A stretch of 11,638 nucleotides of DNA from Anaerolineae bacterium (GCA_028284105.1 JANQSK010000847.1:1-11638); one strand, 5' to 3'. Counted from the stretch's first letter, positions 1-6,535 are shown. Notes: generated by a model not told the origin, from the sequence alone. Made by a program: numbers and translations.

Positions 1-861
1 AGGATTACCTTCTCCCCAATTAAAAGAAATGGCTTCATCAAATCGTTCATGGGAAGCAGGTTGTTCAAAGTTATTATTTGGAAAATATTCACCAAGCCAC
101 TGACTATTTGTTTGAGTAGGTGGAACTGTGGGAGCAGGAGGAGGGGATGTGTGGTTCGGTGTTGGAGTTGATGCAGGCAAGGGGGTTAATGTAGCGGTGG
201 ACGTAGGAGACGGGGTTTTTGATGAAATTGGAGTGCTTGTTTGTTGTCCTTCTAAAGCTTCAGTTGTTACATTTTCATTGGCATCTTCCATAGGACAAGG
301 AATATCTCTACCTGTAATCGAAACTAATTCAAAACCAATTCGATAATTGAAATCCGCTGTATTTTCAATTTCATTTTCAATATATGTTACTGTTCCGGTT
401 CGTCTAATTTCTTGCCAAAGTAGATCGTATTCTTGTGCTGTAAACGCCGGAACCTCTATTTCTGCATCTTGTGTAATTGCATCAATTTGCTCTTTGGTTC
501 TAGAGAAGTGCACTTCAATTCCCGCTGTAATTCCTGCCTCAACGACTGCAGATAAACCTGCAGAAGCATTAGCGCTAGCACTTAACACCAATTCCTCTTG
601 AATCTCCTGTCCAGAAGTGAAGGTATATGCTATCGAAGGGTTTAATGAACTAGAAGATTTACATTGATCATATACTCTTTTTTGAAGAAGTTCACTTGTA
701 ACAACTTGATCTTCAACAATATCAATTACCTCAAATGAATTTTCTGGCAAGCGGGTTACTTCGGATACTTCAGTTACTTCTAGAGGTGAACAAGCACTAA
801 AGAAGAATAAAGTTGATACTATTAGGAATATGACTTTTAAGAATGTTAGTTGACTTGGCAA
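1..861 (-). CDS. Secreted lipoprotein with PA14-like C-terminus (partial, 3' end outside window)
   Basis: The frame is open for 287 codons from a TTG at 861 to the window edge, so only the N-terminal part is visible. The start is supported by AGGAG at 868-872, six bases upstream; no ATG is better placed. Residues 8-21 are hydrophobic and lead into FSAC with Cys24, a bacterial lipobox (Phe at -3 is slightly unusual), so the protein should be exported and lipid-anchored. Residues about 60-190 form a Ser/Ala/Thr-rich, probably beta-rich domain bracketed by Cys67 and Cys189, a possible disulfide pair. Residues about 205-254 are a Pro/Thr/Ser linker typical of exposed surface proteins. The last visible part starts at Trp255 with WLGEYFPNNNF and runs to FNWGEGNP, matching the start of PA14-like domains common in Chloroflexota surface proteins, which often bind carbohydrate. 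Function is unknown. The lipoprotein call is firm; the PA14 call rests on about 33 residues. The gene contains no ACGGCCGT. Confidence 0.8.
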   Translation of the reverse strand, partial: MPSQLTFLKVIFLIVSTLFFFSACSPLEVTEVSEVTRLPENSFEVIDIVEDQVVTSELLQKRVYDQCKSSSSLNPSIAYTFTSGQEIQEELVLSASANASAGLSAVVEAGITAGIEVHFSRTKEQIDAITQDAEIEVPAFTAQEYDLLWQEIRRTGTVTYIENEIENTADFNYRIGFELVSITGRDIPCPMEDANENVTTEALEGQQTSTPISSKTPSPTSTATLTPLPASTPTPNHTSPPPAPTVPPTQTNSQWLGEYFPNNNFEQPASHERFDEAISFNWGEGNP

Positions 862-913
862 GATTAACTCCTTAGAAACTTATAGTAAAAGAGCATGACC
901 TCATTTGTGATAA

Positions 914-983
914 GACTATAATTACAGGTCTTATTTCCAAAAACGAGAAAAGCGTACGCTATGATATTTTAACAATTATAGTC
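914..983. repeat. 10-bp perfect inverted repeat upstream of the lipoprotein gene
   Basis: GACTATAATT at 914-923 is the exact reverse complement of AATTATAGTC at 974-983; 50 bases separate the arms. The right arm contains the candidate minus-strand TATAAT (975-980), and TTATAGT recurs at 880-886 near the ribosome binding site. The arms are too far apart for a tight hairpin, so a paired operator is more natural than an RNA structure. The role is unproven. Confidence 0.45.
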
Positions 984-1037
984 GGCCGTGACTACATGGA
1001 TTTCAGGATTTTTTAGTAAAAGAAATAATGCGGAAGA

Positions 1038-1101
1038 ATAGAACACAAATTTTAGGGCTTTATTCGTTTTGTCCGCGTAATTCGAGTCATCTGTGTTCCA
1101 T
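1038..1101. repeat. Degenerate palindromic intergenic repeat
   Basis: The left arm ATAGAACACAAAT (1038-1050) pairs with the right arm ATCTGTGTTCCAT (1089-1101) at 11 of 13 positions, across 38 bases. The right side has a period of about 10 bases: TCCGCGTAAT (1072-1081), TCGAGTCATC (1082-1091), TGTGTTCCATC (1092-1102). This layout resembles, from memory, the dispersed intergenic elements of many environmental genomes built on AACACAGAT / ATCTGTGTTCC arms and TCCGYGTAAT units. This would be a decayed copy. Assignment to that family is inference. Confidence 0.4.
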
Positions 1102-1196
1102 CTGAAGAATTAATCTTCCCTTTTCTAATATTTACTAATTAGAAAAAACCTGCTTATGAATAGGAAAAAATGTGAGGGGGTATACCAATATTATTC

Positions 1197-1269
1197 TTTA
1201 TTGAGTTCACATTACTTCTTGAGCCTAATCGATTATTTCCTTCCGAAATTGTTCAAGAAGCTCAATAAA
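1197..1269. repeat. Nested inverted repeats downstream of proS
   Basis: TTTATTGAG (1197-1205) pairs perfectly with CTCAATAAA (1261-1269). Inside it, CTTCTTGA (1215-1222) pairs with TCAAGAAG (1253-1260). Inside that, ATTTC (1235-1239) pairs with GAAAT (1245-1249) around a five-base loop. The first two stems stack directly on the 3' side, with a nine-base bulge on the 5' side. The structure starts about 75 bases past the proS stop and has no clear T-tract in either direction, so it is a poor intrinsic terminator. It might be an mRNA 3' structure or a small RNA. Confidence 0.35.
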
Positions 1270-1345
1270 CTACTTGGCAAGGCGCCTGCCCTGCTAGTGG
1301 TTGCCTATACTAATGTAGTTTTGTGATGAGGTAGCGTTTTAGAGG

Positions 1346-3073
1346 TTAGCTGCTTTTGAAGAAGGTGACTAACTCATCTAATGGGACGTCTTGGCGGTCA
1401 GACTCGCTGCGTTTCTTGATTTCGGCCGTGCCGCTTTCCAAACCGCGTTTGCCAATGCCAACGCGCCAAGGAATACCAATCAAATCAGCGTCTTTAAATT
1501 TGACACCGGCGCTGATATTGCGATCGTCGAATAATACCGAGAAGCCTGCTTGGGTAAGCTCACTGTAAATCTTTTCACCAGCTTCTTTGACATCGTCCCC
1601 TTTGCCTAAATGGAGCAAGTGGATGTCGTATGGAGCGACGCTTTCAGGCCAGATGATGCCATCTTTATCATGATGGAGTTCTACAATAATCGCCATCAAG
1701 CGATCCAAGCCAATCCCATAAGAGCCCATAAAAACAAGCTGGGGCTTGCCATTTTCATCCAGATAGGTGGCATTAGTTGCTTCACTATATCGTGTGCCTA
1801 ATTTGAAGCAATGTCCCGCTTCAATACATTTACGGGCAATCAAACGGCTGCCATTTGGTGCAAGATGTCCTGAATCTGCTTGGGCGATATCTGCCATTTG
1901 ACTGATTTGATGGTCACGAGGGTAATTGGCCCCTGTATAGTGATACTCTTCTTCATTGGCTCCAACTACAAAGTCACCACCTGCTTCAATTGAAGGGTCA
2001 GCTAGCACATAAACACCTTCATCTTCCATATCTTTGGCTACTTTGAGGCCGATAGGTGAGGCATAACCTGGGGTTGCACCAGCCGCAATGATTTCTTTCT
2101 CGGTGGCTGCACGTAACACACCACCACCGAGCGCGTTGTTGAGTTTCACTTCGTTTACATCAAGATCACCACGAACAAGGCCGAAAATAAAACGGCCGTC
2201 TTTTTCAGGCTTCCCAGCGGGTGACCACCAATAAAAGACGGCTTTTAGAGTTTGGCTTGTCTCAACGCCAATAAAATCAGCAACTTGAGCAATCGTTTTA
2301 CAATTAGGGGTCTTAACTTTTTCGAGTGGGGCTAAACTAGCTGGTTTTTCACCCTCTCGAATAAATTCTGCGGCCTCTACATTTGCTGAATATTGACCAT
2401 CTTCTGATTCAATAAAAATGTCTTCACCCAATTCATGGGGAACAACAAACTCATGTGAAGATTTTCCACCCATTGCCCCTACATCTGCATTGATTGCAAC
2501 GGCAGGGGTGCCGCAGCGGTTAAAAATATTGTGATACGCTTGAAGCATGCTTGGGTAAAATTCATCGAGTGCTTCTTCGCTGGTGTCAAGACTATAGGCA
2601 TCTTTCATGACGAATTCACGCAATCGAAGTAAGCCACCGCGTGCTCGAGGTTCATCACGAAACTTTTTGCTTATGTGGTACACTAATCGGTGCATGTCCC
2701 GATAGCTTTCAATTTCTTTTTGGGCAAGGTCAACGACGACTTCTTCGTGTGTTGCAGACAGGGCATATTCACGACCACCGCCAGCTTCTACTTTCATGAG
2801 AACATCCATCGTATCCCAGCGATCGGTTGCTCGCCATTTGTCTGCTGGGTGGATATTAGGCATCCACATTTCTTGCCCACCAATTGCATCCATTTCTTGG
2901 GCCATGATGTTCCAGATATTGCGCAGCACCCGGTATCCAAAAGGCATGAAAGTATAAATTCCAGCGCCTAACGGCCGTATAAAATTTGCTCTAATTAGTA
3001 ATTTATGACTTATGATTTCAGCGTCTGCTGGGGCATCACGTAAAGTTTTACCAAAAGATTTGGATAATCGCAT
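1346..3073 (-). CDS. proS: Prolyl-tRNA synthetase, bacterial type with editing (INS) domain
   Basis: Charges tRNA-Pro with proline in the cytoplasm, using ATP. From the ATG at 3073 the protein is 575 residues, close to the roughly 570 of bacterial-type ProRS. All class II synthetase motifs are readable: motif 1 region FIRPLGAGIYTFMPFGYR (31-48), motif 2 FRDEPRARGGLLRLREF (138-154) and motif 3 GSYGIGLDR (450-458). Residues about 225-405 are the insertion that hydrolyses mischarged Ala-tRNA; Lys277 in SQTLKAVF probably matches the editing lysine of the E. coli enzyme. Residues about 480-570 are the anticodon-binding domain. The frame stays open upstream to an ATG at 3136, but 3073 is preferred: GAAGG lies four bases upstream (3078-3082), homologues begin with the MRLSKSF-like segment, and the promoter at 3127-3155 would start the RNA near 3120, past the upstream ATG. 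It is divergent from the kinase gene. ACGGCCGT occurs twice inside (2192, 2971), with a one-mismatch copy at 1422. Confidence 0.97.
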   Translation of the reverse strand: MRLSKSFGKTLRDAPADAEIISHKLLIRANFIRPLGAGIYTFMPFGYRVLRNIWNIMAQEMDAIGGQEMWMPNIHPADKWRATDRWDTMDVLMKVEAGGGREYALSATHEEVVVDLAQKEIESYRDMHRLVYHISKKFRDEPRARGGLLRLREFVMKDAYSLDTSEEALDEFYPSMLQAYHNIFNRCGTPAVAINADVGAMGGKSSHEFVVPHELGEDIFIESEDGQYSANVEAAEFIREGEKPASLAPLEKVKTPNCKTIAQVADFIGVETSQTLKAVFYWWSPAGKPEKDGRFIFGLVRGDLDVNEVKLNNALGGGVLRAATEKEIIAAGATPGYASPIGLKVAKDMEDEGVYVLADPSIEAGGDFVVGANEEEYHYTGANYPRDHQISQMADIAQADSGHLAPNGSRLIARKCIEAGHCFKLGTRYSEATNATYLDENGKPQLVFMGSYGIGLDRLMAIIVELHHDKDGIIWPESVAPYDIHLLHLGKGDDVKEAGEKIYSELTQAGFSVLFDDRNISAGVKFKDADLIGIPWRVGIGKRGLESGTAEIKKRSESDRQDVPLDELVTFFKSS

Positions 3074-3103
3074 AAGACCTTCACTCACTTTGTAATTGCA
3101 GCA

Positions 3104-3134
3104 TTGGGAATGCAAAGCAGTTGCGAAGTATATC
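3104..3134 (+). promoter_or_regulatory. Possible promoter for the kinase gene, overlapping the proS -10
   Basis: TTGGGA (3104-3109), a 19-base spacer and TATATC (3129-3134) are a moderate match. The -10 shares bases 3129-3132 with the proS -10 on the other strand, so the two would form a symmetric divergent promoter. Predicted start near 3141, about 30 bases before the ATG at 3172. The long spacer and 4/6 hexamers keep this tentative. Confidence 0.3.
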
Positions 3135-3155
3135 AAGCTCCAAATACACCGTCAA
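3127..3155 (-). promoter_or_regulatory. Promoter for proS (TTGACG-17-TATACT)
   Basis: On the minus strand TTGACG (3150-3155) and TATACT (3127-3132) are separated by exactly 17 bases, and TG-A just before the -10 makes it an extended -10. The predicted start near 3120 gives a leader of about 47 bases before the proS ATG. It lies inside the open 5' extension of the kinase frame, which favours the later kinase start at 3172. Confidence 0.7.
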
Positions 3156-3171
3156 AATGCCACGAGGTGTC

Positions 3172-5808
3172 ATGAATAGGCGATCAAAAAAACAAGAACA
3201 AGAGCTTTTAAATCGACTCACGCAAATTAAAGAAAGCATAAAAAAGAACGAACTTGTTGAAACAGAAGAGATTCAACAAATTGTTGATTTATCGAGAGTG
3301 ATCGACTTTTCTGAAGGGGTGGGTTTAGGATTGTTGCGATTGGGGGAGCAAAGTCTCCAAGCACATCAATATATTGACGCCATTTTTAATGCGGAACAAG
3401 CCACACATTATTTGCAAGCAAATGATTATGGCTTATTTGATGCTTGCAATTTATTGGGACAAGCAAATTTGCGAATTGGCAAACTCCCTGAGGCTTTGAC
3501 GAATAACTTGAAAGCATTGCAAATTTCAGAGAAGGCAAACGACGAGAAATTAAAAGCGTTCGCTTTAAAAAATGTGGGAAACTCCTATGTTCACTCTGGT
3601 GATTACGATAAAGCCATCGAGATTTATTACCAAGCACGTCAGCTGTATAAAAATACAGAAGATATCGTTGGTGAACTTACAATTCTGAACAATATTTGTC
3701 ATTGCCATAATCAAGCTGGTGATTTTTCTCGCTCATATACGATTGGTGTGTCAACATTAAATTTACTTCAGTCTCTTTTAGGAGAATCCTCCACCAGTCC
3801 AATTGACGCATATCTTTTCAACAACACAGGTTTGGCTGCAATCAAATTAGGACATGTCCAAGAATCAGAAGAATATTTCAATCAAGCTCTAACCATGCTT
3901 GATAAGAACAAGGATTATTACGGGAAGTTCTATACGTTAGTGGGACTAGGTGAAGTGCACTTAGCAAAACAAAAGCATGAGATTGCACTAAGCTACTTGA
4001 ATAAAGCCATAAATTTAGCTGAAAAATATAATTTAGTTTACGAATTGATCAAAGGCCATCGAGCAATATCACATGCTTATAAAGTGATGGAAAAATATGA
4101 GGAAGCATTTACGGCCCTTGAGAAAAGCTTTGCCATTGATAAGCAGATGACCAGTGATGAGCTTGAACGTCGTATTCGCTATCTCGAAGCAGAACATCGA
4201 TTGGCAATTGCAAAACAAACGGCCGAACTATATCAATTAAAGAATGTTGATCTTGAACGAGAAATTGAAGAACGTCGAAAAGCCCAGAAAATAGCCTTAG
4301 AGCAAACGGAATATTTCAAATCAATTTTCGAACATAGCATTTTCCCTATTGTTGCGTTGAATGTTGAGCGAAAAATAGAGAATTGTAATCATTCTTTTGA
4401 AGCCTTGTTTGGGTATCAGAAGGACGAAATTATTGGCAAAGCATACGTTAATTTATTTCCTACCGCGCGAACTATTAAAGAAGTTTACATGACAACCCGA
4501 ATGATTGATCGGGGAGAAAGTATCCGGATTACAACCCAAAGACCCCATAAAAGTGGACAGTTAATTGATGTAGATATTTTGGTGACCCCCATCATTGTGC
4601 ATGGTGATTTTTTAGGAATGCTTATTCATTATCAAGATATTCGCTTGCAATTGGAGAAAGAGCAGGTGTTGATGGAGGCTAAACAGCTTGCAGAAGAGGC
4701 AGCAAAAACCAAATCAGAGTTTTTGGCCATTATGAGTCATGAAATAAGGACCCCTTTGAATGGCATTATTGGTATGTCTAATTTGCTTAAAGAAAGTGGT
4801 TTGGATGGTGAGCGTCTTAAACTGGTGGAAGTTCTTCAACGAAGTGGAGATTCATTGCTCAAAATCGTCAATGACATATTAGATTTTTCAAAAATGGAAG
4901 CTGGTAAAGTTGAATTAGATATCCATCCCATCTCTATTCGCCAATGCGTTGAAGATGCGATTGATAATGTTGCGCCGTATGCTTATGAAAAAGGGCTTGA
5001 AATTGGAAGCATTTTTGAAAAACCCATTCCAACCCTTGTACAAGGAGACAGTAATCGACTCCAGCAAATTTTAATTAATTTGCTGAATAATGGGGTTAAA
5101 TTTACTGAAAATGGAGATGTTTTTATTTTTATTGACTTTGATTGGATTTCCAAGGAAAGAATTCAATTAAAGATGGATGTAAGGGATACAGGAATAGGTA
5201 TTCCTGCCCAAAAGATGAATCGGTTGTTTAAGCTGTTTAGCCAGGTAGATACATCGACAACTCGGAAATATGGTGGCACAGGTTTAGGGTTAATGATCTG
5301 TCATCGTTTGGTTGAATTAATGGGTGGGCATATTTCTGTGACGAGTCATGTTGGTGAAGGAACGACATTTACGATTAAGTTAACCTTGCAAACTATTCCT
5401 GACTATGCAATCGGTGTTTATTCAATGCCGGATTCTGACATCAACGAGAAGATGATATTAGTGGTTGATGACAACGAATGTGTTCGTCTTAGTCTGCAAA
5501 AACAAACGGCCGTTTATGGCTACCGCTCAATAGCATATCAAACAGTTTCTGAAGCCTTGAATAGGATAGAGCATGACCATACTGATTTCAGGTTTGTACT
5601 CTTGGAAACCAACTTGTTAAATCAAACCCTTCAAAATGAAAACAAACAGTTTATTGAAAAATGTGCTCAAATAGGATTGCCAATCATTGAACTTGTACCC
5701 ATTGGCACAGTGAATCAGACCCATTCATTTATATCGGCCACCTTACAAAAACCAGTCAAATTTGATAGCTTAGGGTTACTCTTTAAATCGGCTGTTGATA
5801 ATGCGTGA
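3172..5808 (+). CDS. Hybrid-type sensor histidine kinase (TPR-PAS-HisKA-HATPase-degenerate receiver)
   Basis: A two-component kinase of 878 residues from the ATG at 3172. That start has GAGGTG at 3164-3169, a rather close spacing; the frame is open back to a TTG at 3121, and an ATG at 3157 has no ribosome binding site. Order (M1 at 3172): TPR-like helical repeats about 45-330; coiled coil about 330-380; PAS domain about 380-493; a second short helix; HisKA with MSHEIRTPLNG and phospho-acceptor His523; HATPase with N-box NLLNNGVKFT (636-645), G1 DTGIGIP (672-678), F-box LFKLFSQVD and G2 GGTGLGL. The C-terminal part, about 760-878, is a receiver fold: it keeps the acidic pair Asp766-Asp767 and Lys860 (LQKP), but the phospho-acceptor position is Glu812 and the switch Thr/Ser is Val842. 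No signal peptide or membrane segment is visible, so it should sense a cytoplasmic or protein-bound cue. No response regulator is nearby. The kinase core looks intact. Confidence 0.93.
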   Translation: MNRRSKKQEQELLNRLTQIKESIKKNELVETEEIQQIVDLSRVIDFSEGVGLGLLRLGEQSLQAHQYIDAIFNAEQATHYLQANDYGLFDACNLLGQANLRIGKLPEALTNNLKALQISEKANDEKLKAFALKNVGNSYVHSGDYDKAIEIYYQARQLYKNTEDIVGELTILNNICHCHNQAGDFSRSYTIGVSTLNLLQSLLGESSTSPIDAYLFNNTGLAAIKLGHVQESEEYFNQALTMLDKNKDYYGKFYTLVGLGEVHLAKQKHEIALSYLNKAINLAEKYNLVYELIKGHRAISHAYKVMEKYEEAFTALEKSFAIDKQMTSDELERRIRYLEAEHRLAIAKQTAELYQLKNVDLEREIEERRKAQKIALEQTEYFKSIFEHSIFPIVALNVERKIENCNHSFEALFGYQKDEIIGKAYVNLFPTARTIKEVYMTTRMIDRGESIRITTQRPHKSGQLIDVDILVTPIIVHGDFLGMLIHYQDIRLQLEKEQVLMEAKQLAEEAAKTKSEFLAIMSHEIRTPLNGIIGMSNLLKESGLDGERLKLVEVLQRSGDSLLKIVNDILDFSKMEAGKVELDIHPISIRQCVEDAIDNVAPYAYEKGLEIGSIFEKPIPTLVQGDSNRLQQILINLLNNGVKFTENGDVFIFIDFDWISKERIQLKMDVRDTGIGIPAQKMNRLFKLFSQVDTSTTRKYGGTGLGLMICHRLVELMGGHISVTSHVGEGTTFTIKLTLQTIPDYAIGVYSMPDSDINEKMILVVDDNECVRLSLQKQTAVYGYRSIAYQTVSEALNRIEHDHTDFRFVLLETNLLNQTLQNENKQFIEKCAQIGLPIIELVPIGTVNQTHSFISATLQKPVKFDSLGLLFKSAVDNA

Positions 5809-5936
5809 TCGTCAATTTAGGCCGTTTTCCTCCTTTAATTATTCGATTTTGTCAAATTTCATAACATAATCTTTATTTTCCCCATCAAAAGGTTGCCAAC
5901 TCGCCTAATTTCCATTAATATGATTCTTAGTTGAGT

Positions 5937-5979
5937 GGAGAAAGCAGTCTTTTCTGACTGGGATTCAACGTTTTTCTCC
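5937..5979 (+). promoter_or_regulatory. Two-stem hairpin A in the 5809-6247 gap
   Basis: The outer stem GGAGAAA/TTTCTCC (7 bp) encloses an inner stem CAGTC/GACTG with a six-base loop, plus 12 unpaired bases on the 3' side. It sits just downstream of the weak promoter at 5893-5921, where a leader RNA would begin. It has no T-tract of terminator type. Confidence 0.35.
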
Positions 5980-6119
5980 CCAAAGTAGGCCAATTTAAGA
6001 TATGTATCATGTTTGGTTTACTTTAAGTTTCTTGTGAAATAAATGAGCAGTATTTACAGAATCAGATGAACATATCACCCAGTCAATGGTGTGGTTTTCA
6101 ACTGTTGCTCGTTTAAAAA

Positions 6120-6155
6120 ATGGTAGTTAACTCAATTCTCAATTTTGACTACCAT
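6120..6155 (+). promoter_or_regulatory. Hairpin B with duplicated loop sequence upstream of the 65-residue protein
   Basis: ATGGTAGT (6120-6127) pairs exactly with ACTACCAT (6148-6155). The stem extends to 11 pairs as RNA through one G-U pair. The 14-base loop (6131-6144) is an exact tandem duplication of CTCAATT. It ends 92 bases before the ATG at 6248. No following T-run, so it is not a terminator. Confidence 0.4.
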
Positions 6156-6247
6156 CAATTACAAACCTGTGGATTAAATGAACAACGAAGTACCGAGCGA
6201 AGAAACCTAATCCTATGGAAAACCTATTTGAGTAAAGGAAGGTTAAA

Positions 6248-6445
6248 ATGGCTTTTAGTTTTACAAATTCAAAAGATCGGACATATTTCTTGCATAAACG
6301 CGACACCGAGCTTAAGAACGGCCGTACCCAAACAATCTACTTTTTTGCAAAAGAGATTAAAGATGGCTCTTTAGATGCTGTACCTGATGGGTATGTTGTT
6401 TCTGAAAGTAAAAATGGTTTGCCTGTTTTAAAGAAAGCAGCCTAA
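6248..6445 (+). CDS. Small conserved protein of unknown function (65 residues)
   Basis: I do not know a function. The ATG at 6248 has a strong purine-rich ribosome binding site (AAGGAAGG ending at 6242, five bases upstream), so it is almost certainly translated. The sequence is compact and basic, with no signal peptide, membrane segment or cysteine. It starts MAFSFTNSKDRTYFLHKRD, has a central LKNGRTQTIYFFAKEIKDG and a C-terminal VPDGYVV then GLPVLKK. I recall similar short proteins, with the NGR-TIYFF core and a G-LP-LKK end, as uncharacterised conserved proteins in Chloroflexota; this is recollection, not a search. It lies upstream of rplS on the same strand but is separated from it by a promoter and a terminator hairpin. 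ACGGCCGT at 6318 encodes the Gly-Arg of the core. The alternating charged and aromatic residues suggest a small beta-rich fold. Confidence 0.85.
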   Translation: MAFSFTNSKDRTYFLHKRDTELKNGRTQTIYFFAKEIKDGSLDAVPDGYVVSESKNGLPVLKKAA

Positions 6446-6467
6446 TCAATTAACTCCCGTTCAGTTC

Positions 6468-6496
6468 TTGCGAGAATATGAACGACATGCTATAAT
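6468..6496 (+). promoter_or_regulatory. Strong promoter upstream of rplS (TTGCGA-17-TATAAT, extended -10)
   Basis: TTGCGA (6468-6473) and a perfect TATAAT (6491-6496) are 17 bases apart, with TGC directly before the -10. The predicted start is about 6502-6504. That puts the hairpin at 6507-6531 at the extreme 5' end of the RNA and gives rplS a leader of about 128 bases. Confidence 0.7.
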
Positions 6497-6506
6497 TTTA
6501 TTTCCT

Positions 6507-6535
6507 AGATAGCCCACTTGTTGGGCTATCTTTTT
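6507..6535 (+). terminator. Rho-independent terminator after the 65-residue gene, directly after the rplS promoter
   Basis: AGATAGCCCA (6507-6516) pairs perfectly with TGGGCTATCT (6522-6531) around a five-base loop, followed by a T-tract through 6535. It should end transcripts from the gene at 6248. Because the rplS promoter lies immediately upstream, the same hairpin would also be the first thing transcribed from that promoter. Confidence 0.8.

Larger units (their letters stand above)
862..1345. other. 484-base intergenic region between proS and the lipoprotein gene
   Basis: No convincing gene is seen. The longest plus-strand frame noted, 1028-1105, would give 25 residues and has no ribosome binding site. 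On the minus strand, TATAAT lies at 975-980, about 110 bases upstream of the lipoprotein start, but no -35 hexamer is recognisable 16-18 bases further up, so it is only a candidate -10. No classic T-tailed hairpin follows proS. Three inverted-repeat structures (914-983, 1038-1101, 1197-1269) are listed separately. One one-mismatch copy of the ACGGCCGT palindrome lies at 982-989. Confidence 0.6.
5809..6247. other. 439-base intergenic region with two hairpins; possible structured leader
   Basis: No supported gene. Short frames at 6066-6116 (16 residues) and 6178-6210 (10 residues) lack ribosome binding sites. A weak promoter, TTGCCA (5893-5898) with TAATAT (5916-5921) at 17 bases, could start a leader of about 320 bases for the gene at 6248. 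Hairpin A: GGAGAAA (5937-5943) with TTTCTCC (5973-5979), enclosing CAGTC (5945-5949) with GACTG (5956-5960). Hairpin B: 6120-6130 with 6145-6155, 11 pairs including one G-U. No T-tailed terminator for the kinase gene is seen. Confidence 0.45.

Noticed and set aside
128..601. Two plus-strand open frames of 72 and 84 codons at 128-346 and 347-601
   Set aside because: They lie antisense to the lipoprotein frame, have low-complexity Gly/Val or Ser-rich products and no ribosome binding sites. The minus-strand frame has a lipobox, linker and domain end.
1028..1105. 25-codon plus-strand frame between proS and the lipoprotein gene
   Set aside because: No ribosome binding site, and it lies within the degenerate palindromic repeat.
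3074..3136. 21-codon N-terminal extension of proS starting at 3136
   Set aside because: The extension has no family similarity, and the predicted transcript starts near 3120, downstream of that ATG. The start at 3073 has a GAAGG site.
3121..3171. Kinase start at TTG 3121 or ATG 3157
   Set aside because: Neither has a ribosome binding site and both overlap promoter elements; ATG 3172 has GAGGTG just upstream. It remains possible because that spacing is short.
6066..6116. 16-residue leader peptide frame in the 5809-6247 gap
   Set aside because: No ribosome binding site and no run of regulatory codons.
6120..6374. 84-codon plus-strand frame across the start of the 65-residue gene
   Set aside because: It starts inside hairpin B without a ribosome binding site and overlaps, out of frame, a gene with a strong site and a conserved core.
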